A stretch of 64,000 bases of DNA from Streptomyces sp. NBC_01304. GTDB taxonomy: Bacteria; Actinomycetota; Actinomycetes; Streptomycetales; Streptomycetaceae. The stretch spans positions 7,316,001 to 7,380,000 of the forward strand of contig NZ_CP109055.1 in the NCBI RefSeq assembly GCF_035975855.1, given 5' to 3'. Below the pieces are notes generated by a model, which searched no databases, was not told the DNA's origin, and saw nothing but the letters and a program-made list of their open reading frames with translations. Numbering within the stretch: position 1 is the stretch's first letter; every line of letters starts with the position of its first letter. Below, in pieces: positions 28,001 to 33,667 of the stretch. Made by a program: the position numbers and the translations under genes.

Positions 28001-28267
28001 CACCACGAAGGCCGGACCGGGCGGCAGCAGAAGCAGTACGCGTCCGCGCCGTGCGCCACGTTCGGTGAGGGCGACCGCCAAGGCGCGGGCGCGGGAGTCG
28101 AGTTCCCCGCGGGTCAGGCGGACCGGCGGCAGTTCGAGTCCGGAGTGCTCATCGAAGCGGGGAAAGGTGAAGGCCGTCTCCTGCGGGGCCTTCTCGGCAG
28201 GGCGGCGGAGGCTTTCCAGCAGGCCCTCCGTCGGATGGCCGGGGCGGTGCAGGCGACTGACGGACAT
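22004..28267 (-). CDS. NRPS megasynthase: FAAL-PCP-Cy-A(Ox)-PCP
   Basis: A protein of 2087 residues. 1-580: fatty acyl-AMP ligase (YTSGSTGTPKG about 188-198, GRNIHPQDVE 479-488, GSGKIRR 564-570). 610-700: carrier domain, Ser659 in GLESL. 725-1165: heterocyclisation domain, with D860-x4-D865-x2-S868 replacing the condensation HHxxxDG. 1190-1630: adenylation core with A8 GHRIELGEIE. 1705-1920: inserted SagB/McbC-like flavin oxidase (DPLGRLAFKASRPGLR, YRYASAGGLYPVQTYV). 1935-1975: A10 with Lys1969. 1995-2065: second carrier, Ser2027 in LGVDSVAM. Predicted logic: a loaded acyl group is condensed and cyclised with Cys, Ser or Thr, and the azoline is oxidised to a thiazole or oxazole on the last carrier. 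There is no in-line thioesterase or reductase. The start ATG follows AGGGGAG; the upstream codons are not NRPS-like. Confidence 0.95.
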   Translation of the reverse strand: MSVSRLHRPGHPTEGLLESLRRPAEKAPQETAFTFPRFDEHSGLELPPVRLTRGELDSRARALAVALTERGARRGRVLLLLPPGPAFVVGLFGCLYAGAAAVACAPPKEGTGGALAERFVQMGKDAEVAAVVAPRGRTAELRRIWAEGGAPQGPDWIEVDADASDVPAAPDLWTPPDADGHDLALLQYTSGSTGTPKGVMVTRDNLLEQLRVFRDLAELPDGADVVTWMPVYHALGIAGTVTMSQFVGGHCTVLTPDDFVAEPFRWLKAISDAQAPVFSCGPNFAYDRCVERVTPEQREQLDLGRWHAAFNAAERIQARTIEAFTDAFAPHGFRREAWFPGYGLTEVTLGISGRRGPDPLRLTLDAAALEAGRATPATTDTARTAELVGCGTPHPRVRMLVVDPTTLTECADGEVGEIWVAGDVVNQGYWQRPEQTTETFGGQLADGEGPFVRTGDLAFSQDGEIVVCGRLKELIIIRGRNIHPQDVESAARRAHPALETAPAAAFSVDTESGEQLVLVQSVESPEDLDLPALATEVRAAVAADQEVEAHTVVFVRPADIPMTGSGKIRRTTCRQAHLDGELTPLLTSSVTSAPAEEAADAEDPQTPASPLRDMVIALPAELRAQVLTAEIRRRVGALLRVDPASVAEDRPLTSLGLESLRTVELRHGLSRDFGVPLPLADFFRGGIPTVAGLIATGLTSEEAVTPGELVRPTLTPNPSARHEPFPLTEIQHAYLVGRSSGYELGSTSIHLYTEYASPDLDLPRLRRALTALVARHEMLRAVVASDGTQRILSEVGEVPVTEYDLREAPDEDQRAHLAALRAELSHQALPLDTWPMFDIHVTWLDGDRDGNHARVHIGIDLLIADVASIRLFFLELGDLYADPTAQLPPLDVSFRDYVLAAQELRDSPAYDTARAYWKTRIETLPPNPQLPLRAGTLPTGSTPLRTRRQDRLPAADWIRVKERAAARGLTPSAVQLAAYATVLGAWSRSGHFTLNVPLFNRHPLHPHIDRVIGDFTSVTLLEVDLRPGGGFTALAARMQRQLWQDMDHRLFSGVDVIREIARVRDVPPHAFSATVFASAREQGRDQDFTGGEVGADWLGETVYAVSQTPQVRLDHQVYEDRGDLTYKWDAVEETFPPGVLDDMFDAYTRLLWGLADEAGAWDAQGESVLPARQLALIEAANATEEKVPDGLLITDLVEQALTHPERTAVVGAGRELTYGELYRHACRLARQLRELGAGTGELVAVGIGKSVEQIVAVVAVQLAGTAYLPVDPALPTARREWLLAHSGARLALVAERGDWPATVGTLVVDLTTEDGDDSPLEPVQGPDALAYVLYTSGSTGTPKGVAVSHRAALNTCLDFADRCELNADDRVLGLSALGFDLSVADIFAVLGRGGALVLPAPSAVTDPARWLALMAEHRVTLWNSVPALMQMLVEHIGDAPAPPALRTLREVWLSGDWIPVDLPARIRSAAPAARVTSAGGATEAAIWSVAHVVTEDDAGRDSIPYGTALRNQTMEVLNDRLEHCPVGVTGEIHIGGTGLADGYWRDPERTAASFVTDPASGRRLYRTGDLGRWLPSGEIEILGREDFQVKIRGHRIELGEIEAALLRRPEVRAAAVTVIGSTRGTRRLAAVIVPETPPATQPGTTPLTYRADLHPDTAPAPLNPLTTKPTHPTPHTSHPPTAAPDRPAAQARTTPATYRADLGEGVLTDPLGRLAFKASRPGLRTDLPAAADRLVLPTANPPARTSRRTFAPDPLAVDAFAGLLGVLGAYEDATGTLKYRYASAGGLYPVQTYVHIAPGRIAGLDGGTYYLDPHRHRLVALTTGATIDPGVHTPDNQLIADSAAFTLLFVARRSAIEPLYGSRARDFCLIEAGLMAQLLDSAAPELGLGLCQVGVLHPTEALRTALALDDDHEVLHGMLGGSPDPEEAPAPEVSLTDTLRSALAATLPDYLVPATFVEADRLPLTSRGKLDREALRELAEAAEPEPTEPDDAAHTETEAKILAVLRTEPGLTALALHDHLLDLGVDSVAMVRLHRLLQTALDRRFPLVAMFEQPTAGGLAAYVTGLPPATEAEDPAATTRPQDRENQ
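23162..23338 (-). repeat. duplicated 30-bp segment flanking the A-Ox linker of the NRPS
   Basis: Positions 23162-23191 and 23309-23338 both encode TTP(L/A)TYRADL (residues 1693-1702 and 1644-1653). They bracket a Pro/Thr/His-rich linker of about 40 residues. The second copy leads into the oxidase domain, and the first looks like a partial duplicate of that entry sequence. Confidence 0.7.
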
Positions 28268-28408
28268 GAACTCCCCTATTTCGGAAGGCAGGTGACACTG
28301 CTGGTCAGGGCCCCTGTGGCAGGTGGTGCCGCTGGGGCCGCGCAGTTGGGGACGAGAGTAATGGGCGCTATCCGAAAGCATGTGCGGGAGGTTCGGGTCG
28401 GACAGGCC

Positions 28409-30019
28409 TCAGAGGGGTGACTGCCAGGTCAGCGTCGTACCCGCAACGCCCTCGCCGTCACCCTCGCCGCCGCTGTCGCCGCCCTCGGCGGCCGCGTCCC
28501 TGGCCCCGTCGTCGTACACCGTGAGCCGTACCCCGTCCCGCCCGTCCGGCAGTCGGGCCGCCGCGTCGACCGTGATCTCGATGCGGGACACCTCCGGGCG
28601 GCGCGAGGCCGTCTCCAGGGCGCGTCGCAGGTTGGTCAGCAGATGCCCCGCCGTGCGCTCCCCGATGCGGCTGTCCACCGCCCCCGTGAACTGCGCGGAC
28701 GGCTGGAACCCGAGCACCGCCGCGACCCCCGCCGCCTCCCGCAGGACCTTGCCGCGAAAGCTGGTCGGGGCGTCGGCGGGCGGCTGCTGCAGGGCGAAGA
28801 TGGCCGTACGCACCTCCTGGATGGTCGAGTCCAGCTCGTCCACCGCCTTGCCGATGGTGTCCTCGACGTCCGTGAGCTGGGCCCGGCGCTTGGCGGCGTC
28901 CAGCATCATCCCGGTGGCGAACAGGCGCTGCACCACCAGGTCGTGCAGATCGCGGGCGATCCGGTCCCGGTCCTCGAACACCGCGAGGCGCTCCCGGCTC
29001 TCCTGCGCGTCCGCGAGGACCAGGGCGAGCGCGGCCTGCTGGGCGAAGTGGCCGGCGAGGACGCGCTCCGTCGCCGTGTAGGTGCGGGCGCCGATCCTGC
29101 GGGGCAGGGCGAGGGTGCCGATCAGTCGGCCCTCGGCCTGCAGGGGCAGCAGCATGCTCGGGCCGAAGCGGGCGCGTACCGGCGTAGTCATCCGCGGGTC
29201 GGTCGACGAGTCCTCGACGAACACCGCCTCGCCGCCCAGGAGTTGATCCAGGACCGGGCTGCCGGGGGAGATGGTCGTGCCGACCAGGTCGCCGGGGTCC
29301 CCGTGCGTGGAGGCCGTGACGATCTCCATGCCGCCGTCGACCGTGGGCTGCAGGATCACCCCGGCCGCGGCGTCCGCGAGCTTCCTGGCCTGCTCGGCCA
29401 CGACCATCAGGGCATCGGTCGGCGACTTCCGGGACAGCAGCGCCGTGGTGACCGCGGCGGCGCCCTCGATCCAGCGCTCGCGCTGCCGCGCGGCCTCGTA
29501 CAGCCGGGCGTTGCCGATCGCGATGCCGGCCTGCGCGGCGAGGATCCGCAGGAGCTGCTCGTCCTCGGCGGTGAACGCTGCGCCGTGCCTCTTGTCGGTG
29601 AGATAGAGATTGCCGAACACCTCGGCGCGCACCAGGACCGGGACGCCGATGAAGCTGCGCATGGGGGGATGCCCGGCGGGCATTCCGCACGAACGGGGGT
29701 CCTCGGTGAGATCGGTCAGCCGCAGCGGCTTCGGGTCCTTGATGAGTACGCCGAGCAGCCCGGCGTCGCCGCACGGGAGGCGCCCGATCGCGGCCCGGGT
29801 CGCCTCGTCCATGCCCGCGGTGAACAGCTCGGTGAGCCGCCCCTGCGCCGGGTCGACGACGCCGAGCGCCCCGTACGCCGCGTCCGTCAGCTCGGCCGCG
29901 GCGTCCACCAAGTGCTTCAGTGTGGCCCGTAGTTCGAGGTCCGTGCCGACGCTGAGGACCGCCTCCAGGAGCGGCACCCTCGGGCCGTCGACCGGACCTG
30001 GGACCGGACCTTCGCTCAC
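28409..30019 (-). CDS. GAF-GAF sensor histidine kinase, DevS/DosT-like
   Basis: A protein of 536 residues. GAF1 (about 20-175) includes GHPPMRSFIGVPVLVRAEVFGNLYLTDK; His117 in HPPM corresponds, from memory, to the haem-ligating His of mycobacterial DevS. GAF2 spans about 185-335. A HisKA_3 dimerisation domain holds phospho-acceptor His359 in RDRIARDLHDLVVQRL. The C-terminal ATPase region keeps an N-box-like LTNLRRALETA but ends in a Gly/Glu/Asp-rich tail (EGGDSGGEGDGEG), with no recognisable G-boxes. It may therefore bind ATP poorly. No response regulator is adjacent. The GTG start overlaps the stop of the small membrane protein gene (GTGA), giving an operon with mbl. Ligand possibilities are O2, NO or redox state. 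Confidence 0.88.
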   Translation of the reverse strand: MSEGPVPGPVDGPRVPLLEAVLSVGTDLELRATLKHLVDAAAELTDAAYGALGVVDPAQGRLTELFTAGMDEATRAAIGRLPCGDAGLLGVLIKDPKPLRLTDLTEDPRSCGMPAGHPPMRSFIGVPVLVRAEVFGNLYLTDKRHGAAFTAEDEQLLRILAAQAGIAIGNARLYEAARQRERWIEGAAAVTTALLSRKSPTDALMVVAEQARKLADAAAGVILQPTVDGGMEIVTASTHGDPGDLVGTTISPGSPVLDQLLGGEAVFVEDSSTDPRMTTPVRARFGPSMLLPLQAEGRLIGTLALPRRIGARTYTATERVLAGHFAQQAALALVLADAQESRERLAVFEDRDRIARDLHDLVVQRLFATGMMLDAAKRRAQLTDVEDTIGKAVDELDSTIQEVRTAIFALQQPPADAPTSFRGKVLREAAGVAAVLGFQPSAQFTGAVDSRIGERTAGHLLTNLRRALETASRRPEVSRIEITVDAAARLPDGRDGVRLTVYDDGARDAAAEGGDSGGEGDGEGVAGTTLTWQSPL

Positions 30020-30273
30020 GCGGCTTCCTGGCCGCTGACCGGGCGGCCCCGCGCCCAGTCCACCAGGCCGAGCAGCGAGTACAGCGCCCAGGCCCCTTCG
30101 AGCAGCAGGAACCCCCACTGCTCGCCGGCCGCCGCCTCGATGGTGAGGAGCGAGGAGCCGATGAAGTTCAGCCAGAGATGACCGGCCGAGCCGAAGGCGA
30201 CCCGGCCGGACTGGGCGAGCACGAACGACACCAGGATCAGGGCGGCGCCGATGAGCTGGATGGACATGGCCAT
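30016..30273 (-). CDS. small membrane protein, CBU_0592-like
   Basis: A protein of 85 residues with three hydrophobic stretches (IQLIGAALILVSFVLAQSG, LWLNFIGSSLLTIEAAAG, WGFLLLEGAWALYSLLGLV) and a basic C-terminus. The pattern G.xLILx(S)FxLxQxG ... LNxxGxxLLxxxA ... GFxxLExxWxxxSLxGL matches the small CBU_0592 membrane family as I remember it. The function is unknown. The ATG at 30273 follows GGAGAGGAG. It is between mbl (40 bp upstream) and the sensor kinase (GTGA overlap), and so may modulate the kinase or sense the membrane. Confidence 0.7.
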   Translation of the reverse strand: MAMSIQLIGAALILVSFVLAQSGRVAFGSAGHLWLNFIGSSLLTIEAAAGEQWGFLLLEGAWALYSLLGLVDWARGRPVSGQEAA

Positions 30274-30313
30274 GGGGTGCGCTCCTCTCCTGGTCCTGGT
30301 GTCGGTGTTGCGG

Positions 30314-31351
30314 TCACTGGGCCAGGGGGTCCAGGTGCATCGGGGCGACCTTGCCCTCCAGGAGCGCGCCCAGGCCCAGGATCGCGCACACGTCGGGGCG
30401 TTCCGCGATGGCCACCGGCATGCCCGTGGCGCTGCGCAGCATCGTGTCCAGGCCGGGCAGCAGCGCGCTGCCGCCGACCATCATGATGCCCCGGTCGGCG
30501 AGGTCGGCCACGAGGTCCGGCGGGCAGTTCCGCAGCACCTTGCCGATGCCGTCGAGCACGGCGGTCAGCGGGGTGTGGATGGCATCGCGTACGGCGGCCG
30601 TCTGGACCTGCACCGAGCGGGCGAGGCCGGTGGCCACGTCGCGGCCGTGGATCTCCGTGCTCTCCGGGCCGTGCGAGGTCAGGCCGTTGCCGCTCAGCGC
30701 CAGCTGCAGCGGGCGCACCGACTGGCTCGGCAGCACCAACTCGTGCTGGTGGCGCAGGTGTTGCAGGATCGCGTGGTCGATCGCGTCGCCGCCCACCGCC
30801 ATCCGCTCGGCGGTGACGATCGAGCCCATCGAGAGCACCGCGACCTGGGTGGTCGCCGCACCGCACACCATGATCATGGTGGCCTCGGGCTGTTCCACGG
30901 GCAGGCCGCAGCCCACGGCTGCCGCGATCAGGGTGTCCACGAGCTCTACGCGGCGGGCGCCCAGGCCCACCAGCGTCTCGGTCGCCGCGCGCTGGGCGAG
31001 CGGGTCGGCGTCGTGCGGGGTGCAGACCGCGGCACGCAGGCGGGGCTTGCGGCGCAGGGCGCGGCGGAGCTTGTCGTCCAGGAGCTGGCTGAGCATGCGG
31101 CGGGCCATCTCGATGTCGACCACCGTGCCGCCGGACACCGGCCGCACCACCCGGATGTAGCCCGGGGTGCGGCCCGTCATGCGCTCGGCGAACTCGCCCA
31201 CGGCGATCAGGGCGCCGGTCTTGGTGTTGACGGCGGCGACGCTGGGCTCGTCCACGACGAGCCCGGCCCCCTTCACGTAGACCCGCGTACGCGCGGCCCC
31301 CAGATCGACGGCGACGTGGCAGCGGCGTAGCTGCTCAAGGCTTACGGTCAT
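30314..31351 (-). CDS. mbl: MreB-like cell-shape protein Mbl
   Basis: A protein of 345 residues of the actin/MreB family. The phosphate-1 region is VAVDLGAARTRVYVKG, the phosphate-2 region MIMVCGAATTQVAVL and the adenosine motif MMVGGSALLPGLD. MEMSRY-like connect residues appear as VDIEMARRMLSQLL. Streptomyces has MreB in the mre cluster plus the divergent Mbl, which acts with it in aerial hyphae and spore-wall integrity. The solitary context here, outside an mreCD cluster, and the shortened basic DKLRRALRRKPRLRAAV segment favour Mbl. The ATG at 31351 follows GGGAGG with seven bases of spacing. It heads an operon with the small membrane protein and the GAF kinase. Confidence 0.85.
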   Translation of the reverse strand: MTVSLEQLRRCHVAVDLGAARTRVYVKGAGLVVDEPSVAAVNTKTGALIAVGEFAERMTGRTPGYIRVVRPVSGGTVVDIEMARRMLSQLLDDKLRRALRRKPRLRAAVCTPHDADPLAQRAATETLVGLGARRVELVDTLIAAAVGCGLPVEQPEATMIMVCGAATTQVAVLSMGSIVTAERMAVGGDAIDHAILQHLRHQHELVLPSQSVRPLQLALSGNGLTSHGPESTEIHGRDVATGLARSVQVQTAAVRDAIHTPLTAVLDGIGKVLRNCPPDLVADLADRGIMMVGGSALLPGLDTMLRSATGMPVAIAERPDVCAILGLGALLEGKVAPMHLDPLAQ

Positions 31352-31571
31352 GGCAGAGCCTCCCGAGAGCGCAGACCGTGTACGGGGCCGCGGGTGCGGT
31401 CCCTTACGCATCGTCAGGTGAGGCCCGGTGAGGCGCGCGTTGGGGTGCGCCGTTCGGGCTCGGCGAACGGGGACGGCAACCTTCGGCCATTTGCTGGAGC
31501 CACCATTCGCCGCACAGGCCCTCAGGCGTGGGCCAGAGCCTCAACTCTCCGTCGGTTTCCGGCCGTTGATG

Positions 31572-31601
31572 TTGAAACTCCGTCACATGCCGTGTTGTTA
31601 C
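31572..31601 (+). promoter_or_regulatory. candidate promoter for the XRE-TPR regulator gene
   Basis: TTGAAA (31572-31577) and TGTTAC (31596-31601) are separated by 18 bases, in the most AT-rich part of the gap between mbl and the regulator. Transcription would give a leader of about 210 nt. Confidence 0.4.
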
Positions 31602-31717
31602 GGTCACCCTGTGGATGGAAATGTCCCCGGAAGACGCATGGGGCTCAGTCGTCGGAGCCGGAGCGAGCGGCCGGTCTGGGGTGACGGAAGGGGGTCCCGG
31701 CGTCTGCTGGGGGACAG

Positions 31718-31786
31718 GTGGTTGCGTTTGGGAACCACTTGGTGCAGCGAATGGCTGGTGCCCGCCACGGGTGGGTGGTGGGCACC
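31718..31786 (+). promoter_or_regulatory. two consecutive stem-loops in the leader of the XRE-TPR gene
   Basis: GTGGTT/AACCAC (31718-31723 with 31733-31738) and GGTGCCCGCCAC/GTGGTGGGCACC (31757-31768 with 31775-31786, one G-T mismatch) form two hairpins. They end 33 bases before the start codon. They could attenuate or protect the mRNA. The rest of the gap 31352-31818 shows no gene. Confidence 0.35.
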
Positions 31787-31818
31787 TGAGGGACGGGGGC
31801 CAGGCAGAGGGAGGGGTC

Positions 31819-33114
31819 ATGCGGACGAGGAAGCTGCCGAACGACCGGCTGCGCGCACTGATGGCCGAGGCGGGCCTGAGCGGTGCCGAGCTGGCCAGGG
31901 CCGTCAACGCGCGCGGTGCGGAACTGGGGTTCAGCGTCTCGTACGACCGCTCGACCGTCTCCCACTGGCTCACCGGAACCCGGCCGAGGCCGCCCGCCGG
32001 ACAACTGCTCGCCGGGGTGTTCTCCCAGCGTCTCGAGCGCGCAGTGGGCGGCATCGAGCTCGGTCTGTCGGACGTCGGGCAGGGGGCCTTTCCTGTGGGG
32101 GGATCGGCCTGCCGACCGGCGGACGACTGTGCCTGCGCGTCGGACTCCGCGCGAGGCCTGACCGAGTTGCTCGGCCGGCACCAGGACCCCGTCAAGCTGC
32201 GTCGACTGCGCCAACTGGCGTATCGGCGCGTGCAGTTGGCGGACCTGGTGGGGGAAGGGGGAGCGGGCGCCGGCCGTGGGGGTCCGGCGCCCGCAGGACG
32301 CTGCGCGGCGGTGGCGGAGATCGACGGAGTGCTGGAGCGGTACGGGGGCGGGCGGGCGCGCGAACTGGTGGTGGCGCGGCTGCAGGAAGCCCTGGCCGGC
32401 CCCGCGTTCGAGGAGGCCGAGCCCGCCGCGCTCGCCGCGGCCGCCGGGCTGTGCCGGATGCTCGGGCGGTGCTGGATGGACGAGTTGGGGCACGGTGCGG
32501 CGCAGGGCGCCTTCGGGCTCGCGCTGTCCTTCGGCTGTGCGGCACGGCGGCCGGTGCTGCGGGCGCTGGTGCTGCGGGACCTGAGCGTGCAGGCCCTGGA
32601 GTGCGGGCAGCCCGCCGAGGCGCTGGTGCTCGCCGAGGCGGCGGTGGGGCTCGGCGGAGCCCTGGCCGGGCCCGGGGGGCGGGCGTATCTGTACGGCCAG
32701 CGAGGGGTGGCGCGGGCGGTGCGCGGGGATCGGTGCGGCGCGTTCAAGGACATCGATCTGGCCGAGCGGTGGGCCGATCGGGGGGACGCGGAGTGCGGGG
32801 CGTATCCGCTGGGGGCGCTGGTGCATCAGCGGGCCCGGATCCATCGGGCGCAAGGGGATGTGCGGCGGGCCGTGTCGGCGCTGGAGCTGTCGCTGGCGCT
32901 GCGGGGGCCTGCGGAGCACCGGACGCGGGCGTTGTTGCGGATCGAGCTCGCGGAGCTTCGGCTGGTGCTGGGGGAGGGGGACGGGGCCGGGGAGTTGTTG
33001 CGGCTGGTGCCCTCGGGGATGGCGGAGCTTCGGTCTGCGCGGGTTGCCGCGGGGGTTGCTGCGCTGCGGCGTCGGGTGTTTGTGCCTCGTCGGCGGGTGG
33101 TTGCTGCGAGGTAG
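31819..33114 (+). CDS. XRE-type HTH regulator with TPR-like helical C-terminus
   Basis: A protein of 431 residues. The N-terminal DNA-binding region is DRLRALMAEAGLSGAELARAVNARGAELGF, then SYDRSTVSHWLTGTRPRPPAGQLLAGVFSQRL (about 9-70). The rest is Ala/Leu-rich helical repeats (AEALVLAEAAVGLGG, AVSALELSLALRG, RTRALLRIELAELRLVLG) with a tetratricopeptide rhythm. Such HTH-TPR proteins are common in Streptomyces and often answer to peptides or small ligands. The ATG at 31819 is preceded by GAGGGAGGGG and is far better than upstream in-frame codons, whose sequence is atypical. No partner gene is adjacent. Confidence 0.8.
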   Translation: MRTRKLPNDRLRALMAEAGLSGAELARAVNARGAELGFSVSYDRSTVSHWLTGTRPRPPAGQLLAGVFSQRLERAVGGIELGLSDVGQGAFPVGGSACRPADDCACASDSARGLTELLGRHQDPVKLRRLRQLAYRRVQLADLVGEGGAGAGRGGPAPAGRCAAVAEIDGVLERYGGGRARELVVARLQEALAGPAFEEAEPAALAAAAGLCRMLGRCWMDELGHGAAQGAFGLALSFGCAARRPVLRALVLRDLSVQALECGQPAEALVLAEAAVGLGGALAGPGGRAYLYGQRGVARAVRGDRCGAFKDIDLAERWADRGDAECGAYPLGALVHQRARIHRAQGDVRRAVSALELSLALRGPAEHRTRALLRIELAELRLVLGEGDGAGELLRLVPSGMAELRSARVAAGVAALRRRVFVPRRRVVAAR

Positions 33115-33244
33115 TGAGGCTTGTCCCTCCTGGGTCGCGTTCCCGCCTGGGTCGCGGGGGCTCTGCCCCCGGGCCCCCGGTCCTCAGGGGCCGGGCGGGC
33201 TTCGTTGGGGGTCGGGTTTTGGGCTTGCGGCGCTGGGGGTGGGG

Positions 33245-33400
33245 TCGGCCCTGACGCAACGGCTTGCGGCGCCAGGGGTGGGGTGGCCCTGAGGCAATGG
33301 CGTGCGGCGCCGTGGTGGGCCGGGGCAGCCCAGACTCAATGGCGTGCGGCGCCGTGGTGGGCCGGGGCCCTGCTTTCACGGCGTGCGGCACCTTCGGGCT
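33245..33400. repeat. minisatellite of about 40-bp units after the XRE-TPR gene
   Basis: Four diverged direct copies keyed on CAATGGCGTGCGGCGCC begin near 33257, 33295, 33337 and 33377, so the spacing is 38-42 bp. The second and third copies share CGTGGTGGGCCGGGGC. No gene is convincing in any frame here. Confidence 0.75.
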
Positions 33401-33410
33401 GTGCCCACCC

Positions 33411-33452
33411 TCCCCCAAGCTCTCGGCTTCGCTCGAGCAGGGGGGACCCCCC
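33411..33452. repeat. REP-like CCCCCAAGCTCTCGGCTTCG element
   Basis: TCCCCCAAGCTCTCGGCTTC runs on to GCTCGAGCAGGGGGGACCCC. It folds as CCCCC...GGGGG with an inner GAGC-rich hairpin. I recall this as a very common dispersed repeat of Streptomyces chromosomes; its role is unknown. Confidence 0.6.
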
Positions 33453-33465
33453 TCGCCCTGCGGAA

Positions 33466-33570
33466 CGCCTGCCCACAGCGGGGGGCGGGAATGGGTGGGG
33501 AGGCCTGCCTATAGCGGGGGGCGGGGTGGGGATAGTTGAGGAGGCCTGCCCGCAGCGGGGGCGGGGCAGG
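33466..33570. repeat. second tandem repeat (GCCTGCCCACAGCGGGGG units)
   Basis: Three direct copies of GCCTGCC(C/T)(A/G/T)(C/T)AGCGGGGG occur, each followed by a variable G-rich spacer, about 35-45 bp apart. Together with the neighbouring repeats they fill the gap 33115-33667, which contains no gene. Confidence 0.65.
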
Positions 33571-33656
33571 CGGGCGGCGGCCGGTGCGGCGAGGGCTGGG
33601 ATGGGGTTCGCAGCGGGCCTTGGTGGCCGCCCCGGTCGGGTGTAAGGGGCACGCGT

Positions 33657-33667
33657 TAGCATCCCCT
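33657..33667 (+). promoter_or_regulatory. -10 element for a leaderless MFS transporter transcript
   Basis: TAGCAT (33657-33662) is followed by CCCCT and then the GTG start, with no Shine-Dalgarno. This is the same arrangement as at dnaG. Confidence 0.4.

Noticed and set aside
21125..28400. Genomic island integrated at the CAT tRNA, explaining the NRPS genes
   Set aside because: No direct repeat of the tRNA 3' end was found near 28270-28400, and no integrase is present. The NRPS may still be acquired, but not by visible site-specific integration.
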